Origin: Clostridiales bacterium
Lineage (GTDB): Bacteria; Bacillota; Clostridia; Oscillospirales; Oscillospiraceae
DNA: 35,031 bases
Assembly (NCBI GenBank): GCA_022786995.1
Contig: JALFUW010000060.1
Coordinates: 1-35,031 of the forward strand
Reading direction: 5' to 3'
In this document: positions 1-7,749 of the stretch, piece by piece
Numbering within the stretch: position 1 is the stretch's first letter
Layout of the letters: each line of letters opens with the position of its first letter
Program-made: the position numbers and the translations under genes
The notes under the pieces: model-generated
Database searches by the model: none
What the model saw: the letters and a program-made list of their open reading frames with translations, nothing else
What the model was told of the DNA's origin: nothing

Positions 1-1
1 T

Positions 2-154
2 GATAATGTCATAGTTCGGCGTAATCGGCGGCAAGCCCTTCTGATTGAATTTTTGAATCAGCGTGAAGATGAAGCTGGGATTGCTTTTCAGCTTATGGAT
101 GAGATCTTCACCGCTCTGGGCTATGTACTTGGACGCTTTCAATTGAACCAATAG
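2..154 (+). CDS. C-terminal fragment of an unrecognised protein
   Basis: An open frame enters from the left edge and stops with TAG at 152-154, giving 50 residues ending in GRFQLNQ. A strong rho-independent terminator in the same orientation begins 36 bases later, which is the main reason for reading this strand. I do not recognise the family. The opposite strand is also open here and is rather GC-rich at third positions, so the strand is not certain. No domain can be named from so short a piece. Confidence 0.35.
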   Translation, partial: DNVIVRRNRRQALLIEFLNQREDEAGIAFQLMDEIFTALGYVLGRFQLNQ

Positions 155-190
155 CTTCGCTTGCCAACTCCAAATTCGCCTTCGAATGTG

Positions 191-221
191 CCCCGGTTCA
201 GCGTGAACCGGGGCTCTTTTT
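191..221 (+). terminator. rho-independent terminator
   Basis: A perfect 10-bp stem (191-200 with 204-213, CCCCGGTTCA/TGAACCGGGG) with a 3-base loop is followed by CTCTTTTTT. The T-tract is on the + strand, so it ends the gene that enters from the left edge. It lies 20 bases past the stop of the helicase gene on the other strand and could act weakly in both directions. Confidence 0.8.
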
Positions 222-241
222 TCAGCGCTCTGGAAAGCGCT

Positions 242-3200
242 TCAGGCGATTTCGGTGAGGAGGGACAGGAGGTCTTCTTTGGACATATTCAGGATGCCGC
301 CGTCTTCGGCGCCGGAGATGGTGTCCATGAGGGCGGCTTTTTTCTCCTGCAATTCCAGAATTTTCTCCTCGATGGTGTCCTTGGCGATGAGCTTGTACAC
401 CTGCACATGGGCCTGCTGGCCGATGCGGTGGGCCCGGTCGGTGGCCTGATCCTGGGCCGCCTGATTCCACCAGGGGTCAAAGTGGATGACGATGTCCGCC
501 GCTGTCAGGTTCAGCCCGGTGCCGCCGGCCCTCAGGGAGATGAGGAACACCGAGGCTTCCCCATTGTTGAAGGCCTTCACCAGCTTGGCCCGCTTTTCTT
601 TTGGGGTGGAGCCTTGCAGGGTGAAGCTGGAAATGTGCGCTTCGTCCAGCCGGGCGCGGATTCTGTCCAGCATGGAGGTAAACTGGGAGAACAGCAATAT
701 CTGGTGGCCGTTTTCCACCATGGCCTGACACAGCTCCATGCAGGCATCCAGCTTGCTGGTGGCCCCCTCGTAGTTCTCAAAGCACAGGTTGGGGTCACAG
801 CAGATCTGCCGCAGCCGGGTCAGCGCCGCCAAAATCTGCAATTTCCCCTGCTCCCCGTCCAGTTTTTCCACCGTGGCCTGCACGCAGGCGCAGTAGGTTT
901 TCCGCTCCTCCTCCGACAGGGAAATCCGGCGGACGTATTCCTCCTTCGGCGGCAGCTCCTTCAGAACCTCGGCCTTTTGCCGCCGGAGCAGGAAGGGCTG
1001 CACCAGCCGCCGCAGCTGGGCGGAGGCCTCCGGGTTCTTACTCTTAACGATGGGCTTTTCCAGCTTCTCACGGAAGGCGGTGTGGGTGTAGAGGTAGCCG
1101 CTCATGAGGAAGTCAAACAGATTCCACAGCTCGCTGAGCCGGTTTTCCACGGGAGTGCCCGTCAGCACGAACCGCTGGCGGCTGTTTATCTGCTTCACCG
1201 CCTTGGAGGTCAGGGTGGCGGCGTTTTTGATGTGCTGGGCCTCGTCCAGCACGCAGCAGTAAAATTCCTGTTGGGCGTAGTCCCCGATGTCCTGCCGCAG
1301 CAGCTCATAGGACGTGACCCACACATCCGCATCCGCGCCGGAGCGCAGGGCTTTCCGCTCGGCGGCGGTGCCAAGGATCAGACGGTAGGACAGCTGGGGG
1401 GCGAATTTTGTCAGCTCCTCGCCCCAGTTGTAGATCAGGGAGGCGGGGCAGACCACCAGAGAGGATTTCCCCGTGGTTTTCCTGGGAACCGTTGCCAGAA
1501 ACGCGATGACCTGCAACGTCTTGCCAAGGCCCATTTCGTCCGCCAGAATGCCGCCAAAGCCGTAGCTCTCCAGCGTTTTCAGCCATTGAAAGCCGGTTTT
1601 CTGATAGGGCCGGAGTACCGTTTCCATGCCCTCCGGCAGGGCGTAGTCGCTCTCCGACAGGGCCTTGAAGTTGCGGATCATCTCCCGGAAGCGGCTGTCC
1701 CGGCTGACCTGAACACCCTCGCTGCCGCTGAACATCCCGTCCAGATACAGCCCCCGGTAGGTGGGCAGTGTGACGGTGCCCTTGGCAAGCTCCCGCTTGG
1801 AAAGCTGGAGCATCTGGGCCATTTCCGCCATTTTCTCATAGCCGGAGCCATTCAGCTCCAGATACCGTCCGTCGGTGAGGCGGTGGTATTTCCGGCGCAG
1901 CAGCAGGCTCTGATACAGGGCGGACAGCTCCTCCTTCGGGAAGCCGCCGGTGTCCAGCGTCAGGGTCAGCAGTCCATCGGAAACGGACAGCCCCACGCTG
2001 GCGGCGGTGGGCTGAATACGTCTGCTTTGCAGCCGGTCACTGAGGTAGACCTCGCCATATTGCCGGAAGCTGTCTAAACCGCCGGTCAGAAAGTCATAGG
2101 CTGCCTCCTCCCCGGTGAGGGTGAAGCTGCCGCCCTGCCGCTGGAAATATCGCTGAGCCAGCGCGATGGCGGCGCTTTCCGCCTTCACGTCCCGGCGGAC
2201 ACCGTCGTTCTGCCTGTCTGCGGGGGTGAAGGTGCGCTCCCCATAGCGGAAGACGATTTTCAAGCGCAGCGTATCCCCCTCCATGTCAAAATAGAAGCTG
2301 GTGGCGCATTCCTCCGGCAGGTATTCCTGCAAAAGGCCCTCCTCGTCTTCAATTTCCACCAGTTCCCCGACTTCCGGCAGCACGCAGCCGCAGAAGGTGG
2401 GCAGGTCTTTCAGGGCAAGGCGCATAGACTCCTGCCCCTGCTCCAGCAGAGGGTACACCTTGTCCCGGAAGGCGGCGGTGCACCGCTGGAGGGTATTTTC
2501 ACTCAGGGCGTACAGGTTCTTTCGGCTGCCGAAGAAACGGTAATCACAGGCCGTTTTGATTTCCAGCAGAACACTGTCCCCCTGCTTTTCCACGCGGATG
2601 CCTACCTGGGGGTCTTCCCGGAGGAGTCTGAGGTTGTTGCCCCATTCGGCTTCCAGCGGTTCCCCCTCCAATAGGTCAAACCACCGGTCAAAGGAATCGC
2701 CGGTGAGGGTGATTCGGTTTTTTTCATCGCTGGATTCATACCGGGAATAGAGGGAGCCGCTCATGGAACGGAACTGGCTGAATTCGTTCATCAGCAGATC
2801 GATCATGGCCTGAGAGCGATCATCGAACTGCTCTATGCTGTGATCCAGCATTAGATTTTTGCCATAGCTTTCCGTCCGGCGCTGATTTACGTTGCTCAGA
2901 AAGTCTTGGATATTTTTTACCACATACAGCTTCTCCCGTCCCACCCGGAAGGTGAACATGGGGTAGCCGCGGTAGGCGGTGTGAAGCTGGGGCACCAGAC
3001 GGGCGGGGACATCCGGCAGGGTTGGCTGCTGCTCCCGGCTTTTTTGCAGGTAGCTTTGCAGCAGGGCCTGAGCGTAGCGGTCACTGCGTGCCGCCGCGGG
3101 CCGGGGCGGTTCTTTCACATAGGCGATCATGGCGGCGGCAATGTGCTTGCATTTGCCCATGTCGTCAAACCGGGGGCAGCTGCAGCCGATGCGAAAGTAT

Positions 3201-3385
3201 CCGTAATCCAGTTCCTGAAAGCGAACGGAGTAAACCGCACTGCCCCGGACGCAGCACTGTACCAGCGGCTTCTCTCCTTCCCCGGCTGTCATGTCCAGCA
3301 CCCGCCCCTGCCGGAAGTACTCCATACCCCGGGCGTAGTCCGAATTGGAAAACAGCGACTTTATCTGTGTCAAATCCAGCTTCAA
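242..3385 (-). CDS. SWIM zinc finger / SNF2-family DNA helicase
   Basis: A 1047-residue member of the bacterial SNF2 (Swi2/Snf2, RapA-like) ATPases, which translocate on double-stranded DNA; the cellular role of this branch is not established. The N-terminus has a SWIM zinc site (C68, C70, C79, H81). The middle part (about 330-570) fits the SNF2-associated region. The motor has Walker A DEMGLGKT at 616-623, the DEAQ box at 714-717, LTGTPVENRLSELWNLFDFL near 742, the motif V stretch LRAGGTGLNLT near 951 and RAHRIGQ at 985-991. I start at TTG 3385, preceded by AGGCGGG; the longer open frame to 3478 would add 31 residues unlike the family. A -10 box (TATACT) sits at 3416-3421 with a poor -35. 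It appears to be a single-gene unit. Confidence 0.93.
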   Translation of the reverse strand: MKLDLTQIKSLFSNSDYARGMEYFRQGRVLDMTAGEGEKPLVQCCVRGSAVYSVRFQELDYGYFRIGCSCPRFDDMGKCKHIAAAMIAYVKEPPRPAAARSDRYAQALLQSYLQKSREQQPTLPDVPARLVPQLHTAYRGYPMFTFRVGREKLYVVKNIQDFLSNVNQRRTESYGKNLMLDHSIEQFDDRSQAMIDLLMNEFSQFRSMSGSLYSRYESSDEKNRITLTGDSFDRWFDLLEGEPLEAEWGNNLRLLREDPQVGIRVEKQGDSVLLEIKTACDYRFFGSRKNLYALSENTLQRCTAAFRDKVYPLLEQGQESMRLALKDLPTFCGCVLPEVGELVEIEDEEGLLQEYLPEECATSFYFDMEGDTLRLKIVFRYGERTFTPADRQNDGVRRDVKAESAAIALAQRYFQRQGGSFTLTGEEAAYDFLTGGLDSFRQYGEVYLSDRLQSRRIQPTAASVGLSVSDGLLTLTLDTGGFPKEELSALYQSLLLRRKYHRLTDGRYLELNGSGYEKMAEMAQMLQLSKRELAKGTVTLPTYRGLYLDGMFSGSEGVQVSRDSRFREMIRNFKALSESDYALPEGMETVLRPYQKTGFQWLKTLESYGFGGILADEMGLGKTLQVIAFLATVPRKTTGKSSLVVCPASLIYNWGEELTKFAPQLSYRLILGTAAERKALRSGADADVWVTSYELLRQDIGDYAQQEFYCCVLDEAQHIKNAATLTSKAVKQINSRQRFVLTGTPVENRLSELWNLFDFLMSGYLYTHTAFREKLEKPIVKSKNPEASAQLRRLVQPFLLRRQKAEVLKELPPKEEYVRRISLSEEERKTYCACVQATVEKLDGEQGKLQILAALTRLRQICCDPNLCFENYEGATSKLDACMELCQAMVENGHQILLFSQFTSMLDRIRARLDEAHISSFTLQGSTPKEKRAKLVKAFNNGEASVFLISLRAGGTGLNLTAADIVIHFDPWWNQAAQDQATDRAHRIGQQAHVQVYKLIAKDTIEEKILELQEKKAALMDTISGAEDGGILNMSKEDLLSLLTEIA

Positions 3386-3587
3386 AGAAATCCCGCCTTT
3401 TCTGCGTTTTCCAACAGTATAGCATGAAAAACGGGAAAAGAAAAGACGGAAGGTGCCAGGAAGCACCGAGGCCATCATCTAAGCTGGGCAGTGGTTCTGA
3501 ATGCGCGGCTGACATCCCCCACAATTTGACCAAATCCAACGCAGAAGCGTGATTTCTGAAAACTATTTTTTTCGCAGGCATCGGAAT

Positions 3588-3971
3588 GCAGCAAAATCCG
3601 CTCCGGCGCCATGTTCGCTTCCCTGCGCAGCTACAGCCAGCAAAGCTATTGGAAAGCGCATCCCCCATAGCTACCTGCTGGTGGACAGCGGCGTGTTCCG
3701 CTTCGATATTTTCTCTGCCTATCGGGCCGCGTTGGATTCCGCCGCCTACGGTCAGAGCTTCCGCCAGCGGGAGACCCGAGAGAAATTCCTGCAGGACGCG
3801 GCGGAACAATCCGTCATCCAGACAGAGATCACCCCGGGCATCCGGGATCGGATCTTGACCCTGTCCACCTGCTCCGGCATGGGCCACGAAACCCGCTGGG
3901 TAGTCCAGGCCCGGCTGAAAATGGTATTGTGCAAAGAGGGGTTGCCTCAAAATGATCTGCAAAAAACATAG
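3588..3971 (+). pseudogene. sortase B relic (5' truncated, frameshifted)
   Basis: The translation carries the C-terminal half of a class B sortase, the membrane transpeptidase that anchors surface proteins. One frame gives SGAMFASLRSYSQQSYW, then the frame shifts by one base and continues as HSYLLVDSGVFRFDIFSAY, with the catalytic cysteine motif LTLSTC and the downstream arginine in RWVVQARLKM. The shift falls at a run of five C at 3662-3666; four C would restore the reading frame. The part that should hold the catalytic histidine (usually in a GHN/GHNM motif) and the N-terminal membrane anchor is absent upstream. It cannot make an active sortase. No sorting-signal substrate gene is in the window. 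Confidence 0.75.
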
Positions 3972-3983
3972 AAGGCAGCCGCC

Positions 3984-4025
3984 TTGGAATAGATTTTTGT
4001 AACATGCTGCACTTTTCTATTCCAA
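3984..4025. repeat. 10-bp inverted repeat downstream of the sortase relic
   Basis: TTGGAATAGA (3984-3993) is repeated exactly as its reverse complement at 4016-4025, with a 22-base loop. It starts 13 bases past the sortase stop. There is no T-tract, so it is a possible mRNA end structure rather than a typical terminator. Confidence 0.45.
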
Positions 4026-4114
4026 GATAACCATACAGCAGACAAAATCGGTATCGCTTTCCGAGGAAAAAATGCCGTGGTAAAACGCAAATAGCACGGA
4101 AATACCTGTCATAT

Positions 4115-4159
4115 GAAAAGAGCACTCCCACCCCAGCAGTTTGTTCCGGGGTGGGAGTG
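4115..4159 (-). terminator. rho-independent terminator of the SpoVT-like gene
   Basis: A perfect 12-bp stem (CACTCCCACCCC at 4123-4134 with its complement at 4148-4159). Reading leftward on the - strand it is followed by CTCTTTTC. It is placed about 90 bases after the stop of the small AbrB-type gene to its right. Confidence 0.65.
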
Positions 4160-4248
4160 TTCGATCAATTCAGACGCTTGGAGGATTGGGGCTTCCGGCC
4201 TTTTCGGATACGCATGGTTTCAGCCTCGAGCGTTGTCACTATGTACAA

Positions 4249-4422
4249 CTACCACCCTTGCCGTTTGGCTAAATCCAACATAGAGAAACAGTATTTTTCC
4301 CACTGTGTCAATGATGTCAGTGACGGGTCACCCTCGCGGATTCTCAGGGTTCTTCTTATCTCCTTGGGAATGACGATTCTGCCTAAGTCGTCTACCCGGC
4401 GGACGATGCCTGTTGCTTTCAT
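4249..4422 (-). CDS. short SpoVT/AbrB-type transcription regulator
   Basis: 57 residues. The first 32 match the swapped-hairpin AbrB DNA-binding domain of SpoVT-type regulators very closely (MKATGIVRRVDDLGRIVIPK, then EIRRTLRIREGDP). After GDP the sequence changes to an unrelated tail ending LAKRQGW, where full SpoVT proteins continue with the rest of the domain and a GAF domain (about 180 residues). AbrB-only proteins of 50-90 residues are known, but the break inside the beta-hairpin domain suggests a 3'-truncated gene that picked up a new end. The start ATG at 4422 follows AAGGAGAGG, and a terminator lies downstream, so it is probably still transcribed. Confidence 0.7.
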   Translation of the reverse strand: MKATGIVRRVDDLGRIVIPKEIRRTLRIREGDPSLTSLTQWEKYCFSMLDLAKRQGW

Positions 4423-4578
4423 ATTATTTCCTCTCCTTGCGGTTAATTCCCGGTGGTAGTGTTTGTAGGTTTTGGGGAATTATGCGGTTTCCTTTCTTAT
4501 CAGCCGTCTTTGTTTTTTTGTTGGCAGCGGCATGCCGGAAGAAAGGCAATCCGCCCCTGACAATGTTTTCCGCGGCAG

Positions 4579-4607
4579 TTGAAAAAAGCGAAACGGCATG
4601 TTAATAT
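4579..4607 (+). promoter_or_regulatory. promoter of the HD-GYP gene
   Basis: TTGAAA at 4579-4584, a 17-base spacer and TAATAT at 4602-4607, about 50 bases before the start codon. The -35 is good and the -10 has four of six consensus bases. Confidence 0.45.
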
Positions 4608-4659
4608 AGTAAAAAAGCGGATTTTGTCGAAAAAAGGAAATAAGGGGGGGAATCATCCC

Positions 4660-5961
4660 ATGCAGTTTGTGAAGCTGCAGCTTGGGTGCCTGCTGATCAT
4701 TGCATATGTCGAAATATCCTACATCCGGGAAACCCTGCGGGGGCAGATTCCCTGCAACCGATATTTTGATCTTCTGATGATTCTTGCGCCGTGGGCGGTG
4801 TTTTTTGACGGCCTGACCGCGTGGACAGTCAACCATATGGATCTGGTGCCGGCGTTCGTGAATCGGGGCGCGCATCTGTTGTTTTTCCTGAGCATGGATC
4901 TGTTTATTCTGTCAACAACGGCCTATTTCTATGATCAGCTCCTGGGCTTCCGCAAAAAGAAAATCGGCAACCTGTTTCTGATCCTTCCGGGATTGCTCTC
5001 GCTGCTGATGATCATCGGCGGCTTCGGAAAGCTGACCTTCATTCAGGGGGAGAATACCTGGTATTCCATGGGCTTTCCTGTGTATGTGTGCTACGCGACC
5101 GTGGTGCTGTATTATGGCTCCATCCTTTGTATTGTGCTTGCGCAGCGCCATTTTTTGCCAAAGGAAAAGAAGATGGAAATTCTGTCCATCATTTTGCTGG
5201 TGGGTGTTATTCTCGGTGTTCAGATGTACTTCCCGGAGGTTCTGCTGACGGCGCTGCTGCCCACCCTGCTGCTTTTGGGTATCTATGTGGATTTTGAGAA
5301 TCCATCCATTCAGAAGCTGAACATACAGCACAATGAGATGCTGGACGGCTTTGCCGTCATGGTAGAGAGTCGGGACAGCAATACCGGCGGACATATCCGC
5401 AGAACCCGGGCTTATGTGAAGCTGATGCTGAAAAGGATGCGGCAGGACAAGCGCTATCAGGCGATTCTGAACAGAGATTACATGGATAACGTCAGCAATG
5501 CCGCGCCCCTTCACGACATCGGAAAGATTTCAACACCGGACAGCATCCTGCAAAAGCCGGGAAAGCTGACGGACGAGGAATTCGAGATTATGAAGCAGCA
5601 TGCGGCTGCCGGCGGCGACATTATTCTTCATTCCTTCCGGGATTTGAGCAACGCCGAATTCCGGCAGATTGCCTACGAGGTAGCTCGGTATCACCACGAA
5701 AAGTTCAATGGCCGGGGCTATCCCGAGGGCCTGAAGGGAGAGGAAATCCCGCTTCATTCCCGCGTCATGGCCATTGCCGATGTGTTCGATGCGGTTTCCC
5801 AGAAGCGCTGCTATCGGGACGCTATGCCTGTGGAGGAATGCTTTTCCATTATTGAGAAGGGCATCGGCACGGACTTTGACCCAAACATTGCCAGAATCTT
5901 CCTTGACTCCGCCGATGAAGTTGTGGCGCTGATGAAGGCAGAGCGGAACGATGAAGCATGA
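4660..5961 (+). CDS. membrane-bound HD-GYP domain protein (probable cyclic-di-GMP phosphodiesterase)
   Basis: 433 residues. Residues 1-215 contain about six to seven hydrophobic segments with no recognised sensor family, followed by an HD-GYP domain from about 220. Motifs: HIRRTRAYV near 245, LHDIGK with the metal-binding HD at 285-286, KPGKLT at 299-304, HHE at 345-347, GRGYP at 351-355 and IADVFDA near 372. All catalytic metal ligands typical of HD-GYP appear present, so hydrolysis of a cyclic dinucleotide at the inner membrane face is likely; the ligand sensed by the membrane part is unknown. I start at ATG 4660, 9 bases after AAGGGGGG, rather than at the ATG 81 bases upstream. Monocistronic: its own promoter and a strong terminator. 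Confidence 0.88.
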   Translation: MQFVKLQLGCLLIIAYVEISYIRETLRGQIPCNRYFDLLMILAPWAVFFDGLTAWTVNHMDLVPAFVNRGAHLLFFLSMDLFILSTTAYFYDQLLGFRKKKIGNLFLILPGLLSLLMIIGGFGKLTFIQGENTWYSMGFPVYVCYATVVLYYGSILCIVLAQRHFLPKEKKMEILSIILLVGVILGVQMYFPEVLLTALLPTLLLLGIYVDFENPSIQKLNIQHNEMLDGFAVMVESRDSNTGGHIRRTRAYVKLMLKRMRQDKRYQAILNRDYMDNVSNAAPLHDIGKISTPDSILQKPGKLTDEEFEIMKQHAAAGGDIILHSFRDLSNAEFRQIAYEVARYHHEKFNGRGYPEGLKGEEIPLHSRVMAIADVFDAVSQKRCYRDAMPVEECFSIIEKGIGTDFDPNIARIFLDSADEVVALMKAERNDEA

Positions 5962-6035
5962 GCGCTGAAATCAAAGGCGGCGTATCTCCGTGAGACAGCC
6001 CCATCAGCAGAAGCATAGATTCAAGCGGATAAAAT

Positions 6036-6073
6036 CCTCCTGCCCTCAGAAATGAGAAGGCGGGAGGTTTTTT
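6036..6073 (+). terminator. rho-independent terminator of the HD-GYP gene
   Basis: A 13-bp stem with one G-T pair closed by a GAAA tetraloop (6036-6067), followed by TTTTTT. It separates the HD-GYP gene from the kinase gene. Confidence 0.85.
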
Positions 6074-6116
6074 CGCAGGCTTGACCGCTCGGATTTGTAA
6101 ACTTTTTTTGCTCCTG

Positions 6117-6144
6117 TTGAAATAACAAACGGGTATGCTATAAT
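6117..6144 (+). promoter_or_regulatory. promoter of the sensor kinase gene
   Basis: TTGAAA (6117-6122), 16-base spacer, perfect TATAAT (6139-6144), about 38 bases before the likely transcript leader and 45 bases before the ATG. A housekeeping-type promoter directly in front of the kinase shows that it is not simply the tail of an operon. Confidence 0.7.
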
Positions 6145-6188
6145 ATAACCATACATTTTGTGGTAGGACAGAAAGAGGTGCCCATCCG

Positions 6189-7613
6189 ATGAAAAGCTCC
6201 TTCAGCCGTAATTTTTCCATGGCGGCGACCATCCTGCTGCTGGCGCTGACCATTCTGGGCGCGTCCTTCCAGATCCAGATCAACAGTTTCCTGGAGGATA
6301 CCACCATCTCCAGACTGACCCAGGATTCGCAGGTGGTTGCCAACCTGGCAAGCGCTTATGGCATGGACGGCCATCTGGACAGCCGGGATCTGATGCTGAA
6401 TCTGGACGTGGTGTCGAGAATTACCAACGCGGACATCGTTGTGTGCGACAACCGCGGCAACATTCTGCTGTGCTCCGACAGCCTCCACGGCTGTGATCAC
6501 GACGGCTGGCAGCTCAATCAGGAATTCCTCCAAAAGGTCTACGACAGCGGCGGCTACAGCGCCACCGGCACCATCCGAAACCTCTACGACGAGGAGCGCT
6601 ATGTGGTATCCGCCCCCATCGTCAGCGAGGATAACAGGCTGGGCATCGTCATCGTCTCCACCCCCACCGCCGGGACAAAGCAGATTCTCAATAAAATCTC
6701 CAATATTTTCCTCACCGTTTCCGTCTTCGTGGTGCTCATCGCCGTGCTGGGGGTCATGGCCTTCGCCCGGCGGGAGAGTAAGCCCCTGAAGGAGCTGGCC
6801 AAGGCTGCCACCGCCTTCGGTCACGGTGAGCTGGATGCCCGGGTCAAAATCGACGAGGATTGCAGCGAGGAAATGGAGGAGCTGGCCCTGGCCTTCAACA
6901 ACATGGCCTCCTCCCTGCAAAAGAGCGAATATCAGCGGCAGGAGTTTGTGGCCAATGTCTCCCATGAGCTGAAAACCCCCATGACTACCATTTCCGGCTA
7001 TGTGGACGGCATCCTGGACGGCACCATCCCCGAGGAAAAGCGTCGGCACTATCTGCAAATTGTGTCGGACGAGACCAAGCGCCTGAGCCGACTGGTGCGC
7101 AGTATGCTGGATATCTCCCAGCTGCAAAAGGAGCAGGGGATTCCCGAGGAGAAAAAAATCCACTTCGATCTGACCGAATGCGCCGGGCAGGTGCTCATCA
7201 CCTTCGAGAAGAAGATCAACGACAAGAAGCTGAACGTGGACGTAAACTTCCCGGAGCACCCGGTTTACACCATGGCCAATCAGGACTACGTCACCCAGGT
7301 CATCTACAATCTGCTGGACAACGCGGTTAAGTTCTGCCCCGAGGGGGGCACGCTGGGCCTGACCATCCGGGAGGGCGGCAGCAAGGCCTATGTATCCGTG
7401 AGCAACGACGGCGAGACCATCCCGCCGGAGGAGCTGCCGCTGGTATTTGATCGGTTCCACAAGCTGGACAAATCCCGGTCCAAAAACCGGGACGGCTGGG
7501 GACTGGGATTGTATATCGTCAAGACCATCGTCTGCTGCCACGGGGAGAACATCTCCGTTTCTTCCAAGGACGGCAAGACGGAGTTTACCTTCACCATGCC
7601 GCTGGTTAATTGA
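6189..7613 (+). CDS. membrane sensor histidine kinase (HAMP, HisKA, HATPase)
   Basis: 474 residues. A first membrane helix (about 10-28), an extracytoplasmic sensor of about 140 residues, a second helix (about 170-192), a HAMP linker (to about 247), the phospho-acceptor H259 in VSHELKTP, the N-box NLLDNAVKF at 374-382 and the G2 box GWGLGLYIVK at 436-445. The usual DxGxG G1 motif is represented by NDGETIPPEEL. It would autophosphorylate and pass phosphate to a response regulator, but no regulator gene is adjacent: upstream is a terminator and downstream the HtrA-type protease. In related Clostridia this kinase type usually follows an OmpR-family regulator, so the partner is either elsewhere or lost. 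Kinase and protease are probably co-transcribed and may form an envelope-stress unit (inference). Confidence 0.92.
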   Translation: MKSSFSRNFSMAATILLLALTILGASFQIQINSFLEDTTISRLTQDSQVVANLASAYGMDGHLDSRDLMLNLDVVSRITNADIVVCDNRGNILLCSDSLHGCDHDGWQLNQEFLQKVYDSGGYSATGTIRNLYDEERYVVSAPIVSEDNRLGIVIVSTPTAGTKQILNKISNIFLTVSVFVVLIAVLGVMAFARRESKPLKELAKAATAFGHGELDARVKIDEDCSEEMEELALAFNNMASSLQKSEYQRQEFVANVSHELKTPMTTISGYVDGILDGTIPEEKRRHYLQIVSDETKRLSRLVRSMLDISQLQKEQGIPEEKKIHFDLTECAGQVLITFEKKINDKKLNVDVNFPEHPVYTMANQDYVTQVIYNLLDNAVKFCPEGGTLGLTIREGGSKAYVSVSNDGETIPPEELPLVFDRFHKLDKSRSKNRDGWGLGLYIVKTIVCCHGENISVSSKDGKTEFTFTMPLVN

Positions 7614-7620
7614 AACACCA

Positions 7621-7728
7621 TGTCATTGCGAGCCAGTGTGCTTAAGTGGCGTGGCAATCCCCATCGATAATAGGCGCGTGCTATCGAAAGAGGAGATTGC
7701 CACGTCGCGCGGCTTCCTCGCAATGACA
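7621..7728. repeat. palindromic intergenic repeat (MITE-like)
   Basis: The element opens with TGTCATTGCGAG (7621-7632) and closes with the exact reverse complement (7717-7728). A second nested pair, CGTGGCAATC (7650-7659) and GATTGCCACG (7695-7704), plus TCGATA/TATCGA near the centre, allows a long cruciform or RNA hairpin. Repeats beginning TGTCATTGCGAG are familiar as dispersed intergenic palindromes in Firmicutes and other bacteria. It lies inside the kinase-protease transcript, 7 bases past the kinase stop and 21 bases before the protease ATG. Confidence 0.8.
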
Positions 7729-7749
7729 GCGTACAACACGAGGTACTCT

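Noticed and set aside
1..154. Alternative - strand reading at the left edge (KYIAQSGEDLIHKLKSNPSF and following)
   Set aside because: It has good third-position GC, but no ATG or RBS in view, and the terminator at 191-221 points the other way. Not fully excluded.
161..2077. A 638-residue + strand frame over the helicase gene
   Set aside because: It is antisense to the SNF2 motor motifs and has no family pattern of its own.
3165..3962. A 265-residue - strand frame across the sortase relic
   Set aside because: It joins the antisense of sortase coding sequence with helicase upstream sequence; no motif, and the sortase motifs on the + strand are specific.
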